Shown one piece after another: positions 53,490-62,419 of a stretch of 64,000 bases of DNA (the first letter of the stretch is position 1; each line of letters starts with the position of its first letter). This DNA comes from Ruminiclostridium papyrosolvens DSM 2782 (GTDB lineage: Bacteria > Bacillota > Clostridia > Acetivibrionales > DSM-1351). Below the pieces are notes generated by a model, which saw only the letters and a program-made list of their open reading frames with translations, did not search any database and was not told where the DNA came from. The DNA lies in assembly GCF_029318685.1 (NCBI RefSeq), contig NZ_CP119677.1, forward strand, positions 4,145,001 to 4,209,000, given 5' to 3'. The position numbers and the translations under genes are program-made.

Positions 53490-54827
53490 TTACTTTTTTG
53501 ATTCTTCACATTTTTGTAAAAGTTGCTGTATCAGCTCATCAGCAGCAGCTTCAGGAGTAGCTTTGTTAAATAAAACTTTTTGAATAGAATAATCTACTAC
53601 TTTTTGGAAGGTAGCTGCAACATATAAAAGGTTTTGAGTAGTTCCCTTCTGGTTGCTTACCCGATTAATTGCATCATTTACAATGGTATCGGTTTTATTG
53701 GCTTCAAGAAGGATTTTTCTTCCGTTCTCCGTAGGCTGAGGCCCTCTCACTTCGCCCAGAGTTGAAATAGCGTCCTTATCATTAAAGAACCAGTTAATAA
53801 AATCTGAACTTTCCTTTTTATTTTCCGATTTATTATTTATAGCAATAAGCATTGTTGATGTTAATCCCAGAAAGGAATCCTTTGCATCCTTACCAACAGG
53901 GTAAAGGGAACCAACACATTTAAATTTTTCCGATTCAAAAGCACTGAAAGTACCAAGAGGCGTACCGATCATACCCGTTTCACCATTAACCCATTTAGGA
54001 CTTTCCTGAGGCTTGTTATCGAAAGCCAACGATTCGGAATAAGGCTGTACAACACCTTCTGCATATAAGGTCTGCAGATACTTAAATGCATCCACTACAT
54101 TATTTTTATCAAAGCCCAGTTTATAATCATTGCCAATAAATTGTTTTCCTGTCTTTTGGCTAATATAGGTTGCAAATAATTGCCTTATTGATGAAATATC
54201 GGAATGGAGCAGGTATGCATTTTTATCCTTGGCATGCACTTCCTTACCTTTGCTTAAAAGATTGTCCCAATTCCACACAGTATCTACAGGTATATTGTAT
54301 TTTCCGAAAAAGTCAGAGTTTATAATTAACGAAGGATCTGCATTAATTGCGGAGGGCAGACCTACTAATTTATCATTAACGGTACAAACATTATTCAGTA
54401 TGGCCGAATCAAATACCTTAAGGTCAATGTCTTTAACAGCTTCATCCTTTTTATAATCAACCAAAATGCTGGAACCTTTATAATTTGTTAATTCAGATAG
54501 CCAGGTTGAAGAAACTTGTATAATATCAGGTGCCGTTCCACCAGCAAATTGTGTCATCAGTTTCTGATAATAAGCATCAAATGCCGCATATTCGCCTTCA
54601 ATTTTTATATTTTGGTTTTTGTCCATATACAACTGAATTGCATCCAATGTAGCTTTATGACGTGCCTCCGACCCCCACCAGCTCATTCTTAAAACAACCT
54701 TTTTATTTGATGGTTCTTTAGCTGAAGGTGTAGCAGTATTTGGATTATTGCTACCGCAGCCTGCAAAAATACCAGTAGCAATGAATATGGAACAACACAA
54801 GCTAATAAGTCTTATTCCTTTTTTCAT
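53490..54827 (-). CDS. Carbohydrate ABC transporter substrate-binding lipoprotein
   Basis: This 445-residue extracellular sugar-binding protein has a lipoprotein signal peptide with the lipobox FAGC near residues 21-24, followed by a Ser/Pro/Thr-rich linker. The family-1 solute-binding start VVLRMSWWGSEARHKATLDAIQLY and the TAPDIIQVSSTWLSELTNY segment are typical of CUT1 binding proteins. GAGGAGG precedes the ATG. It is the first gene of the importer operon that runs through to nagA. The ligand is not readable from sequence. Confidence 0.92.
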   Translation of the reverse strand: MKKGIRLISLCCSIFIATGIFAGCGSNNPNTATPSAKEPSNKKVVLRMSWWGSEARHKATLDAIQLYMDKNQNIKIEGEYAAFDAYYQKLMTQFAGGTAPDIIQVSSTWLSELTNYKGSSILVDYKKDEAVKDIDLKVFDSAILNNVCTVNDKLVGLPSAINADPSLIINSDFFGKYNIPVDTVWNWDNLLSKGKEVHAKDKNAYLLHSDISSIRQLFATYISQKTGKQFIGNDYKLGFDKNNVVDAFKYLQTLYAEGVVQPYSESLAFDNKPQESPKWVNGETGMIGTPLGTFSAFESEKFKCVGSLYPVGKDAKDSFLGLTSTMLIAINNKSENKKESSDFINWFFNDKDAISTLGEVRGPQPTENGRKILLEANKTDTIVNDAINRVSNQKGTTQNLLYVAATFQKVVDYSIQKVLFNKATPEAAADELIQQLLQKCEESKK

Positions 54828-54872
54828 TTTTTTTAATTCCTCCTCAACAAATATTTTTTAAACTATGACATT

Positions 54873-54901
54873 ATTCTACTACTTAATAAACACGCTTTGA
54901 A
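54873..54901 (-). promoter_or_regulatory. Possible promoter of the sugar-importer operon
   Basis: On the minus strand TTCAAA (54901-54896) and TAGAAT (54878-54873) are 17 bases apart, about 45 bases before the start codon. The match to consensus is moderate. Confidence 0.4.
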
Positions 54902-55329
54902 ACCACAAGACTTGTTAAATGGTTGCTTTATATAACCATATAAAATTGAACCTAATGTAATAAAAGGCTTGAAAAAACAACTTTCTTAAAATAACCTCCA
55001 CATGATTGGATAAAAGGTATCTTTTTTTGTCATTGTTATTCCGATACAATCTTATAATTTAGACGATTGCAGAATGGAATTCAGTAAAAATGTGGATAAA
55101 GAATGCACGACTAATAACCTTTTGTCAAAAAGGCAGGATGGCGAATTTATTGTTACAAAGTAGTTTCCAATCTCAGAGTAAACCATGCCAAAGAAAGTGA
55201 TGCGGAGAAAAGGAACATCTTTTTGTTGGTTAAAAAAGAAGATAAATAGAACTATTTTACGAGCCTTAGTTCTTCCTCGCTAATATACTCAACAGCCTGC
55301 CACGACTATAAATCTTAAATGTTAATATG
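54902..55329. other. Gap without a recognisable gene
   Basis: I see no convincing coding frame. The stretch 55085-55250 has a run of short open pieces on the plus strand (for example AKESDAEKRNIFLLVKKEDK) that could be a decayed gene, but I cannot assign it. Confidence 0.3.
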
Positions 55330-55364
55330 CGTTGCTTGTAGCAACGGGCAATTCCTCATACAAT
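55330..55364 (+). promoter_or_regulatory. Promoter with overlapping inverted repeat before the XRE-TM gene
   Basis: TTGTAG (55336-55341) and TACAAT (55359-55364) are 17 bases apart. The inverted repeat CGTTGC-TTGTA-GCAACG (55330-55346) covers the -35 box and could be an autoregulatory operator for the HTH protein encoded downstream. Confidence 0.55.
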
Positions 55365-55399
55365 AGTGGTAACGACTGAAAGAAAGGAGGTTATCCCTA

Positions 55400-55909
55400 A
55401 TGTTAAACGAAAACATTAAAGCAATCAGAAAATCAAAAGGACTTTCGCAAGAAGAACTTGCTATCAAGCTGAATGTGGTGCGACAAACAATCTCTAAATG
55501 GGAGCAAGGATTGTCAGTTCCTGATTCTGATATATTAATCTCCATATCGGAAGTGCTTGAAACACCCGTAAGCACTTTGCTTGGGGAAACTGTTATTGAG
55601 TCGAAAGTTGATGACTTAAAAGCGATTTCCGAAAAACTGGAAATTATAAACTTACAACTTGCACAAAGGAAGACCACGAGAAGAAAAATACTTCGTTGGC
55701 TACTTATCTCATTGTGTACGGTCATAGTAACAATTTCTGCGGTCTTAATAGTATTAAATAGTCCTTACTTAGGTTGGAGTTATAATGACCCTGAAACCGC
55801 CGTTTTCGGAGTAGCTTTTCACGCATTTGAATGGCTGTTTGTCAGATTAGCACCGATTATCCTTATAGGGGCAATCGTTGGAATTTTCTTGACACGGAAG
55901 AAATCATAA
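55400..55909 (+). CDS. XRE-family HTH protein with C-terminal membrane segments
   Basis: This 169-residue protein has an N-terminal Cro/C1-type HTH (IKAIRKSKGLSQEELAIKLNVVRQTISKWEQGLSVPD), a short coiled linker, and two hydrophobic segments near residues 96-118 and 145-163. It is therefore likely a membrane-tethered DNA-binding protein. AAAGGAGG lies about 10 bases before the ATG. Such proteins are common in Firmicutes next to bacteriocin-immunity or ABC genes, but no partner is evident here. It stands alone, flanked by gene-poor DNA. Confidence 0.87.
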   Translation: MLNENIKAIRKSKGLSQEELAIKLNVVRQTISKWEQGLSVPDSDILISISEVLETPVSTLLGETVIESKVDDLKAISEKLEIINLQLAQRKTTRRKILRWLLISLCTVIVTISAVLIVLNSPYLGWSYNDPETAVFGVAFHAFEWLFVRLAPIILIGAIVGIFLTRKKS

Positions 55910-55946
55910 ACCTGCTATACTTTTGGTGTACAGTTCAGACTTCCAG

Positions 55947-55979
55947 TTTGTAGGAGGGTTTTTAAGGCTCTCCTACAAA
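55947..55979 (+). terminator. Hairpin after the XRE-TM gene
   Basis: TTTGTAGGAG (55947-55956) pairs with CTCCTACAAA (55970-55979). It lies about 40 bases after the stop codon. No T-run follows, so termination is uncertain. Confidence 0.5.
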
Positions 55980-56068
55980 AAATCCCATTTATCAACTATT
56001 TGTTATGACATAGCCTTTTTTTATTTGATTTCAAAAGAGGCCTCTAAAGGTATTGGCCCCCATTCATA

Positions 56069-56151
56069 ATATGTTTTTTCTCTAAATGCTATTCACTAAA
56101 TGCAGCTTCAAGAGATAAAATATCTTCAAGTACTTCCTTGTACTTCTTCTT
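56069..56151 (-). pseudogene. Fragment of a duplicated acyl-adenylate ligase gene
   Basis: About 80 bases closely match 38962-39043, inside the N-terminal part of the NRPS-cluster ligase. The shared run CAGCTTCAAGAGATAAAATA is identical, and the differences around it are mostly single substitutions. Only this small piece remains, so it is a remnant. It keeps the same orientation as the original relative to the neighbouring PadR fragment. Confidence 0.8.
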
Positions 56152-56177
56152 ACAATATAAATAACTGTAATACTTTT

Positions 56178-56256
56178 ATCGGAAACCAACAAAGGTAATC
56201 ACTTCAGATTGTATGAAAGTAAAGAAGAAGCTGAAAAATGGCTGTTGGAGCTTTAA
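56178..56256 (+). pseudogene. Fragment of a duplicated padR-DUF4180 gene
   Basis: The last 25 or so codons of the PadR-DUF4180 gene (40319-40399) are repeated here almost unchanged, encoding ETNKGNHFRLYESKEEAEKW. I count about one difference over roughly 75 bases. The fragment lies 27 bases from the ligase fragment, whereas the intact copies are about 1.3 kb apart. Confidence 0.85.
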
Positions 56257-56283
56257 TAAATAAAAAGCTATAGTGTAGGTCAG

Positions 56284-56326
56284 GTGATGATGCAAAACTG
56301 AAAATTATTTCGTTTTGCATCATCAC
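56284..56326 (-). terminator. Hairpin after the ABC-2 permease gene
   Basis: GTGATGATGCAAAAC (56284-56298) pairs perfectly with GTTTTGCATCATCAC (56312-56326) around a 13-base loop. It lies 24 bases after the permease stop on the minus strand. The stem is strong, but no T-run follows. Confidence 0.65.
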
Positions 56327-56349
56327 TTTGCTACCCATAAGCCTTATAT

Positions 56350-57093
56350 TTATCTAGATTCCCTACCTGACACTTGAAAACGCCAAATTGATATGATGAA
56401 CGCTATAAGACCCGTAAGGGCTACTATTGTTAAAGCAAACGCACCACTGTAGTCCGTTTTAATATTATACGCCAGTGTTGAAAATGCCTTCATTGCATGT
56501 GTTGACGGAAAAATATTTCCTAACCATATAAGTGGTTTTGGCAGCATTGATGTAGGAAACATGATACCACTTAGCATAAGAGACGGTAGAAATACTGCCT
56601 GAGACAGCATAGTCGCAATGGAATGGCTTTTTGCCGTAACTCCGATTAAAACTCCTATTGAAATACTTGTAATAAGAAAGATAATAAGGCTGACAAAATA
56701 CATACCATAATTTTGAGGTAAACCTGCATCAAAAATTAGTGGGGCTGAAACTAAAATAATGACAGACACTATCAGCAAATGCAAAAATGCACTTATTATC
56801 TGTATGAACAATACAGCGAAACCCGGTATCCCATTTACGCGAAAGGCTCTAAGTACACCGGATTCTTTCATTTTAACAAATGGTGTAGGTATACCCAAAA
56901 CAGCACCCATGGTAGCAGCAAAAATACCCATTGAAGCAGAAAGAGTATTTTTAGCCTCAGGGGTTATAGATGAAAATACAGCGCCCATTACAAGAAAAAA
57001 AGCTAATGGAACAACATAAAATGTCAATAGTGTTCCCTTCTCACGAATATCTATCTTAAATTGTATCCAAAGATAAGTTAAAAATGCTTTCAT
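56350..57093 (-). CDS. ABC-2 type transporter permease
   Basis: This 247-residue membrane protein has six hydrophobic segments of the ABC-2 exporter family (FLTYLWIQFKIDIREKGTLLTFYVVPLAFFLV at the start, LPSLMLSGIMFPTSMLPKPLIWLGNIFPSTHAMKAF near the end). Its ATG overlaps the ATPase stop by 4 bases. It probably exports a drug or peptide, or functions in lipid movement, under control of the adjacent MerR protein. Confidence 0.92.
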   Translation of the reverse strand: MKAFLTYLWIQFKIDIREKGTLLTFYVVPLAFFLVMGAVFSSITPEAKNTLSASMGIFAATMGAVLGIPTPFVKMKESGVLRAFRVNGIPGFAVLFIQIISAFLHLLIVSVIILVSAPLIFDAGLPQNYGMYFVSLIIFLITSISIGVLIGVTAKSHSIATMLSQAVFLPSLMLSGIMFPTSMLPKPLIWLGNIFPSTHAMKAFSTLAYNIKTDYSGAFALTIVALTGLIAFIISIWRFQVSGRESR

Positions 57094-57992
57094 TTACGTT
57101 CCCTCCTGTCTACCAACTCAAGAAATCTTTCTTCAAGAGAAGGTTTTTGTACACGCAAATCTTCTGTAGTATCTCCTGCTGCCTGAACTTGTTTTAATAT
57201 ATCCATTACGGATGTTGCTACATCACTACATACCCACTCCACATATTCTTCGGTTGCCCTTATAAATCTGGCACTGCCTATATCACGCCCCGGCAACAGG
57301 CTATTATTTTTGGTGCGTATCACAATACGAGTTTCGGTATTCCCCACCGCCGTTACTTGTTCAGGAGTTCCGGTAACAGCAATTCTCCCTTTTACCATTA
57401 TGGCAAGATGATCACACAGCATCTCTGCTTCAGCCATATCGTGGGTAGCCAGTAAAATAGTAATACCCTCAGATTTTAAATTTCGAATAGCATCATGGAG
57501 TTGAGCCCTTCCCTGTACATCCAACCCCGCTGTAGGCTCATCCAATATTACCACTTTGGGATTGCTTGCAAGAGATAATGCCAAATGCAACCGTCGTTTT
57601 TGTCCGGTAGAAAGAGCATGGTATTGTTTTTTAGAAAAATCATTTATACCAAAGCGCTTAAAAAGATCAAATCTTACCGGTACCCCATGCCACGCACATA
57701 CAAGTGACATAGCCTCATCCACACGTATTCCGTCCGGCAGTGAGGAAGATTGCAACTGTACTCCTAAATTACGTCTCAGATTACGTCCGTCTGATAGTGG
57801 ATTGCATCCCGCAACATTCAATTCCCCGCTATCCGGTTTTCTAATTCCCTCTAAACATTCCAGAGTGGTGGTTTTACCTGCCCCGTTCGGGCCTAAAAGC
57901 CCAAAAACTTCTCCCTTTTGTACTTTGAAACTAATGCCGCTCACGGCAAATATATTGCCGTATTGCTTTGTTAAACCTTTGACTTCAATCAT
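57090..57992 (-). CDS. ABC exporter ATP-binding protein
   Basis: This 300-residue ATPase has Walker A GPNGAGKTT, an altered signature LSTGQKRRLHLALSLA (LSTGQ in place of LSGGQ), Walker B VVILDEPTAGLD and H-loop LATHDMAEAE, the pattern of drug-exporter ATPases (CcmA/NatA type). A C-terminal extension of about 80 residues follows the core. Its start overlaps the merR-type gene by 8 bases and its end overlaps the permease, so the three genes form one operon. Confidence 0.93.
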   Translation of the reverse strand: MIEVKGLTKQYGNIFAVSGISFKVQKGEVFGLLGPNGAGKTTTLECLEGIRKPDSGELNVAGCNPLSDGRNLRRNLGVQLQSSSLPDGIRVDEAMSLVCAWHGVPVRFDLFKRFGINDFSKKQYHALSTGQKRRLHLALSLASNPKVVILDEPTAGLDVQGRAQLHDAIRNLKSEGITILLATHDMAEAEMLCDHLAIMVKGRIAVTGTPEQVTAVGNTETRIVIRTKNNSLLPGRDIGSARFIRATEEYVEWVCSDVATSVMDILKQVQAAGDTTEDLRVQKPSLEERFLELVDRRERK

Positions 57993-58788
57993 TTTGTTTT
58001 ACCCCCATATCGGACAATTTAATACCATTATTCTTGAGAAATGTATTTAAAGCCTGCTCTAAAAACATCTGTGTAGCTTGCTTAAATTCCTGTACTTCGC
58101 CAGGCCAATTTTCTATATCCAGACCTGCTGACATAAGTGATTTCAATAAAACCGTATCATCTCCGGTAAAAGTAGTAACCATTTCCCACCATTCCTTTGC
58201 TAATTCCTGTCCTTCTCTTCCTATAGGATCATATTCTTTTCGATATAAATCTATCATCTTTGTAAAAATTTTCTCACAGTTTCGAGCAAAATCGGTGGCA
58301 CGTGCAGAAGTATCAAACCTCTCTAAAATATATTTTACCTGCTCATTACCAAAATATCGAAGCATAAAGGCATATGGGTTTCTCTGACTCATTAGCTGCA
58401 TAATTGTAACGAATTTGTCTATTCCAATTTTTCCATCAGATTTAATCTCTACAATTGCCTTTTCCATGATGTTCTCTATATTTTGTAAATAGGCTATTTG
58501 TGAGGACAGTATATCTCTTTGTTGTGTGAGTATACGTTCAAGTTCCTCGGGACACTCATTTGATAGCAAACGGTCACGAATTTCAACAAGTGAAAAACCT
58601 AATGATTTTAAAAAAAGTATCTGTTGGAGGCGTATAATATCACGCTGCTTATATATACGTCTTCCGCCTTCGGTGTACTCAGGGATAAGCAAGCCACATT
58701 TGTCATAATATTGAAGAGTGCGTATGGTCACTCCTACTTTTATAGCAAGTTCACCAACTGTAAATATATTTTTGTCTTCATTTTCCAT
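57985..58788 (-). CDS. MerR-family regulator with TipAS-like ligand domain
   Basis: The 267-residue protein has an N-terminal MerR HTH (FTVGELAIKVGVTIRTLQYYDKCGLL, YTEGGRRIYKQRDIIRLQQILFLKSLGFSLVEI), a coiled-coil dimer helix to about residue 125 and an all-helical C-terminal domain. The C-terminal part (LYRKEYDPIGREGQELAKEWWEMVTTF) resembles TipAS-type antibiotic-binding domains. GGAGGG precedes the ATG. The promoter just upstream has the 19-bp spacer that MerR proteins untwist. It probably senses a hydrophobic drug and activates its own operon. Confidence 0.92.
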   Translation of the reverse strand: MENEDKNIFTVGELAIKVGVTIRTLQYYDKCGLLIPEYTEGGRRIYKQRDIIRLQQILFLKSLGFSLVEIRDRLLSNECPEELERILTQQRDILSSQIAYLQNIENIMEKAIVEIKSDGKIGIDKFVTIMQLMSQRNPYAFMLRYFGNEQVKYILERFDTSARATDFARNCEKIFTKMIDLYRKEYDPIGREGQELAKEWWEMVTTFTGDDTVLLKSLMSAGLDIENWPGEVQEFKQATQMFLEQALNTFLKNNGIKLSDMGVKQND

Positions 58789-58806
58789 ACTATCCCTCCT
58801 AAAATG

Positions 58807-58837
58807 ATTATACTATATTACGTAACGTCACAAACAA
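58807..58837 (-). promoter_or_regulatory. MerR-type promoter with 19-bp spacer
   Basis: On the minus strand TTGTTT (58837-58832) and TATAAT (58812-58807) are 19 bases apart. The spacer holds the dyad TTACGTAA (58825-58818) within GACGTTACGTAAT. Over-long spacers with a central dyad are the hallmark of MerR-activated promoters. Confidence 0.77.
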
Positions 58838-58874
58838 GAGGAAAATAAAAAATTTTCCAGAATATATGTAAATA

Positions 58875-58922
58875 AAAAAGGATATAACATTCATATAATA
58901 CTTTGAATGTTATATCCTTTTT
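58875..58922 (-). terminator. Terminator after the radical SAM operon
   Basis: GGATATAACATTCA and TGAATGTTATATCC form a perfect 14-bp stem around a 10-base loop, flanked by A and T tracts. It lies 24 bases after the stop of the last radical SAM gene and could work in both directions. Confidence 0.87.
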
Positions 58923-58945
58923 GTAGAATTTATGCCTTTAAATAA

Positions 58946-60652
58946 TTATACATTCAATTCCTTTACAGATAACATATTGAAAAGCTTGCTTGCTTCGGCA
59001 AATTCATTATTTTGCAGTTTATTTAATTCTACTATACGCCTGTTGTTATCTTTAACTATTTTATTATATGTTCTTCCTTCTATTTCATCAAACCCATAGA
59101 GCTTTGCATTATGGGTCAACGGAGGTTCATCCATTCTGAAGTATTTTTCATTCTCTTGCAAAATACCCCTATAGGTTTTATAGTCTTTTATAAGCCTAAT
59201 CCCGTATTTTTCAGGATATCTTCCTATTAAGCTGTTAGGCACCACAAAATATTCATTTACCCAGAAGTAGTTTATATACTTATAATTTCTTTCTATATAT
59301 TTATATGTATCTGCAAAATCTTCATCAAATTCGTTGGGCATTCCCAGTATCACTTCAATATCAGTCCAAATTCCCAATTCATGGCACCATTTCAAAACCT
59401 GTTCACTTTGTGCAAGATCAAGCTTTTTATCTATAAGAGTAAGCATTTTTTCACTGGCTGTGTCAAGTCCAAAGGTCAGCTTCACGCACCCTGCTTCACG
59501 CATAATTCTCAGCCTCTCATATGTCAGGTTGTTAAATCTGCCACAGTCTGACCAATAGAATTTTACACCTTCAGAAATAACTTTGTTGCAGAAATCATCA
59601 ACGAATTTTGCAGAGTAATTAAAGGAATTGTTAACAAAATTAAAATAATTAGTGTTATATTTATTCATCAATTCAACAATATCATTAAACACCTGATCTG
59701 CATTACCTCCAACAACACTTCCCCTGTCAAAATCGCTCTGTGTACAAAAAGCACAATTAAACGGACAATTATAATTAAATATATAGGGAATAATTATTCT
59801 GGGTCGAATATTTTCACCTCTTTGCTTGTTATATTTATTTACCATTTGTCCCGGACTTCCCGGAAATCCCCCCGGCCATTTGAAGTATTGAAGTAGATTG
59901 TCCGAATTAGCCTTTCTTGCTTTTTCATCGTTTCCGGTCGTTTCTTGCATATGTCTGTAAAAATGATTCAAATCCATACCGTCCCAGTCAGGCCTTAATA
60001 CAAGTGGTCTATATTCTTGATTTGCAATAATATCATTGCCTATCATTTTTACCAGCCCGCTTACATTTTCTATTGCATAATCATCTTCGCCATCATTAAT
60101 TTTTGAAATAATATCCCATATAGCCCTTTCTCCAGCACCTTTAACAATATATTTAAAGTTTTCAAGTACAGCTTTCCACAAATCAAAAAACATATCACGG
60201 AAAATATACATAAGTGAAACATTATTTCCTCCAAAAAAAACAGGCTTTCCAAAATTATTTTCCAGAAATTTGCCCAGCATAAAGCCTGAATGTATCTGCA
60301 TAAATGAGTAATCAGCACCCACCGAAATACCATAACTGTCATATTTGTCCAAATCAATTCCTTCAAGAAGTCTTGAAAAAATTTCATCGATTTCCTTGTT
60401 AGCTTCTCCATTCAGGTAACTGAAAACTGTTTCGATATCAAAAAACTTTTCAAATCTGGATTTGTATTCTTGATTGTTAAATCTTTCAGATAGTTTTGTA
60501 TTCAGGTCAAACATTCCTGTTTCCAGACCCTTTCCCCTTAAGTATCCGGATAATACTCCAAATCCCAAACTCAGATGAAACATTGACATCTTTTCAGGAT
60601 ACTGGAATCCAGATTCAGATGGAGCCATCAAAAAGCATATATTTTTTATCAT
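58946..60652 (-). CDS. Cobalamin-fold radical SAM protein (paralog 1)
   Basis: The 568-residue protein has an N-terminal Rossmann-like domain of the B12-binding type (about residues 1-200, MSMFHLSLGFGVLSGYLRGKGLETGMFDLN). The usual DxHxxG cobalamin-ligand motif is replaced by DLN, so B12 may bind without a lower His ligand or not at all. A radical SAM core follows with CPFNCAFC near residue 296. A C-terminal region of about 110 residues is shared closely with the next gene. It is the last gene of a four-gene operon. Methyl transfer or ring chemistry on a peptide or antibiotic precursor is possible, but the substrate is unknown. Confidence 0.87.
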   Translation of the reverse strand: MIKNICFLMAPSESGFQYPEKMSMFHLSLGFGVLSGYLRGKGLETGMFDLNTKLSERFNNQEYKSRFEKFFDIETVFSYLNGEANKEIDEIFSRLLEGIDLDKYDSYGISVGADYSFMQIHSGFMLGKFLENNFGKPVFFGGNNVSLMYIFRDMFFDLWKAVLENFKYIVKGAGERAIWDIISKINDGEDDYAIENVSGLVKMIGNDIIANQEYRPLVLRPDWDGMDLNHFYRHMQETTGNDEKARKANSDNLLQYFKWPGGFPGSPGQMVNKYNKQRGENIRPRIIIPYIFNYNCPFNCAFCTQSDFDRGSVVGGNADQVFNDIVELMNKYNTNYFNFVNNSFNYSAKFVDDFCNKVISEGVKFYWSDCGRFNNLTYERLRIMREAGCVKLTFGLDTASEKMLTLIDKKLDLAQSEQVLKWCHELGIWTDIEVILGMPNEFDEDFADTYKYIERNYKYINYFWVNEYFVVPNSLIGRYPEKYGIRLIKDYKTYRGILQENEKYFRMDEPPLTHNAKLYGFDEIEGRTYNKIVKDNNRRIVELNKLQNNEFAEASKLFNMLSVKELNV

Positions 60653-60705
60653 TTAATCATTATCCCCTTTACTACACAAAATTCTCAAAGAATAAGAACC
60701 TTGTC

Positions 60706-62382
60706 TTATTTAGCTAACAGCATTCTGTAAAACTGACTTACTTCATTGAATTCGTTCCTTTGAATTTTATTTAATATTGATATACGGCTGTTATTATCAA
60801 GAAGTATTTGTTCATATTCTCTTCCTTCGAGCTCATTAAACCCGTATAATTTAGCATTTTTTGTTGATATCTGTCCTTCTTTTGAAAAATAATTTCTATT
60901 ATTTTTCAAAAGCTCTTCGTATCCTGTGTAATCTTTCATAAGCTTTATGCCATACCGCTCAGGATACTTGCCGATGAGACTATTAGGAACTACAAAATAC
61001 TCATTTACCCAGAAATAGTTAATATACTCACGATTTTTTTCAATATAATCATAGGTATATTTGAAGTCTTCCGCTGTCTCTTGGGGCAATCCTACAATGA
61101 TTTCTATATCTGCCCATATTCCCAACTCATGACACCATTTTAAAACCTGCTCACTGTGACTGATATCAAGTTTTTTGTCAATTAAGTTAAGTATTTTGGG
61201 ACTTCCGGTTTCAAAACCAAAGGTCAATTTTATACAACCGGCTTTGCGCATAAGCTCCAATCTTTCATAAGTCATATTATTGAAGCGTGCACAATCTGAC
61301 CAGTAAAACTTTGTACCTTCATGTATAACTTTTCTACAAAAACTGTTTGAGAACTCCACAGAATAATTAAAAGCATTGTTAAGGAAATAAAAATACTTAG
61401 TATTATATTTGTCCATTAAAGTTGTTATGTCATTAAATACATTTTCAACTTCTCCCCCTATTACACTCCCTCTGTCATAATCGCTTTGTGTACAAAAAGC
61501 ACATTTATAGGGACAATTGAAATTAAATATATATGGGATCATTAATCGCGGAACTGCATCTTTATTTTTTACCCTGTTATAGTAATTAGCTAATTGTCCC
61601 GAGCTATCTATACCTACATTGGGCCACTTGTAAAAAAACAACATGTTTTTTTCCGTATTTTTATAATTATCTGTTTCATCAAACATATATTTAGAATAAT
61701 AGTCTGTAGACATGCCATCCCAACTTGGCTTTACAATTTCAGGTGCATACTCTGGGTTGTCGGAAATTTGTCTCCCGTTCAAATTTACTAAGCCTCGGAT
61801 ATTTCTTAATTCTTCAGGCTGCTTTCCTTGATTGAGACCACAGATAATGTCCCAGATTACTTTTTCTCCGGCTCCTTTGATTACAAAGTTGAATTGCTTT
61901 AGTATGGTTTCCCATAGCTGATAAAAAACATCTTTAAATATATATAGATAATTAATGTTACCTCCTCCGAAAAGTACTGTTTTGCCATATTTTTTTTCTA
62001 TAAATTTTCCTACTAAAAATGCTATATGAATCTGCATAAATGAAAAATCTCCGCCCAATGATACTCCCAGAATATCAAAATCATCTATATTTATTTCGCT
62101 AAGCAGTGAAGCAATTAGGCTATCTATCTCGCTGTTTGGAGTACCATTCAAATAGCTCAACACAGCATTATAATCATATATAATTTCGATTTTATTTTTT
62201 TGCAAGTCGTCGCTTGACCTTTTAGATATAACAGAATTCAAATCATGTATTTCAACATCCAGGCCTTTCTTAGCAAGATACCCTGATAATATTCCCATAC
62301 TTATTGGAGGCAGAGGCGTTTGTGCCGGGTATTGATATGCACTTTCACATGGGGATAGTACAAAGCAAACTTTCCGAATCAT
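60706..62382 (-). CDS. Cobalamin-fold radical SAM protein (paralog 2)
   Basis: This 558-residue protein is a paralog of its neighbour along the whole length. Shared strings include CAFCTQSD, YINYFWVNEYFVVPNSLIG and NAKLYGF. The N-terminal domain has PPISMGILSGYLAKKGLDVEIHDLN, again with DLN instead of DxH. The radical SAM motif is CPYKCAFC. It lies 53 bp upstream of paralog 1 and 37 bp downstream of the glycosyltransferase-like gene. Two retained, diverged copies suggest two successive reactions or a heterodimer. Confidence 0.87.
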   Translation of the reverse strand: MIRKVCFVLSPCESAYQYPAQTPLPPISMGILSGYLAKKGLDVEIHDLNSVISKRSSDDLQKNKIEIIYDYNAVLSYLNGTPNSEIDSLIASLLSEINIDDFDILGVSLGGDFSFMQIHIAFLVGKFIEKKYGKTVLFGGGNINYLYIFKDVFYQLWETILKQFNFVIKGAGEKVIWDIICGLNQGKQPEELRNIRGLVNLNGRQISDNPEYAPEIVKPSWDGMSTDYYSKYMFDETDNYKNTEKNMLFFYKWPNVGIDSSGQLANYYNRVKNKDAVPRLMIPYIFNFNCPYKCAFCTQSDYDRGSVIGGEVENVFNDITTLMDKYNTKYFYFLNNAFNYSVEFSNSFCRKVIHEGTKFYWSDCARFNNMTYERLELMRKAGCIKLTFGFETGSPKILNLIDKKLDISHSEQVLKWCHELGIWADIEIIVGLPQETAEDFKYTYDYIEKNREYINYFWVNEYFVVPNSLIGKYPERYGIKLMKDYTGYEELLKNNRNYFSKEGQISTKNAKLYGFNELEGREYEQILLDNNSRISILNKIQRNEFNEVSQFYRMLLAK

Positions 62383-62419
62383 ATTTATTTCCTTTCTTTA
62401 TTTAGACATTGTATACAAA

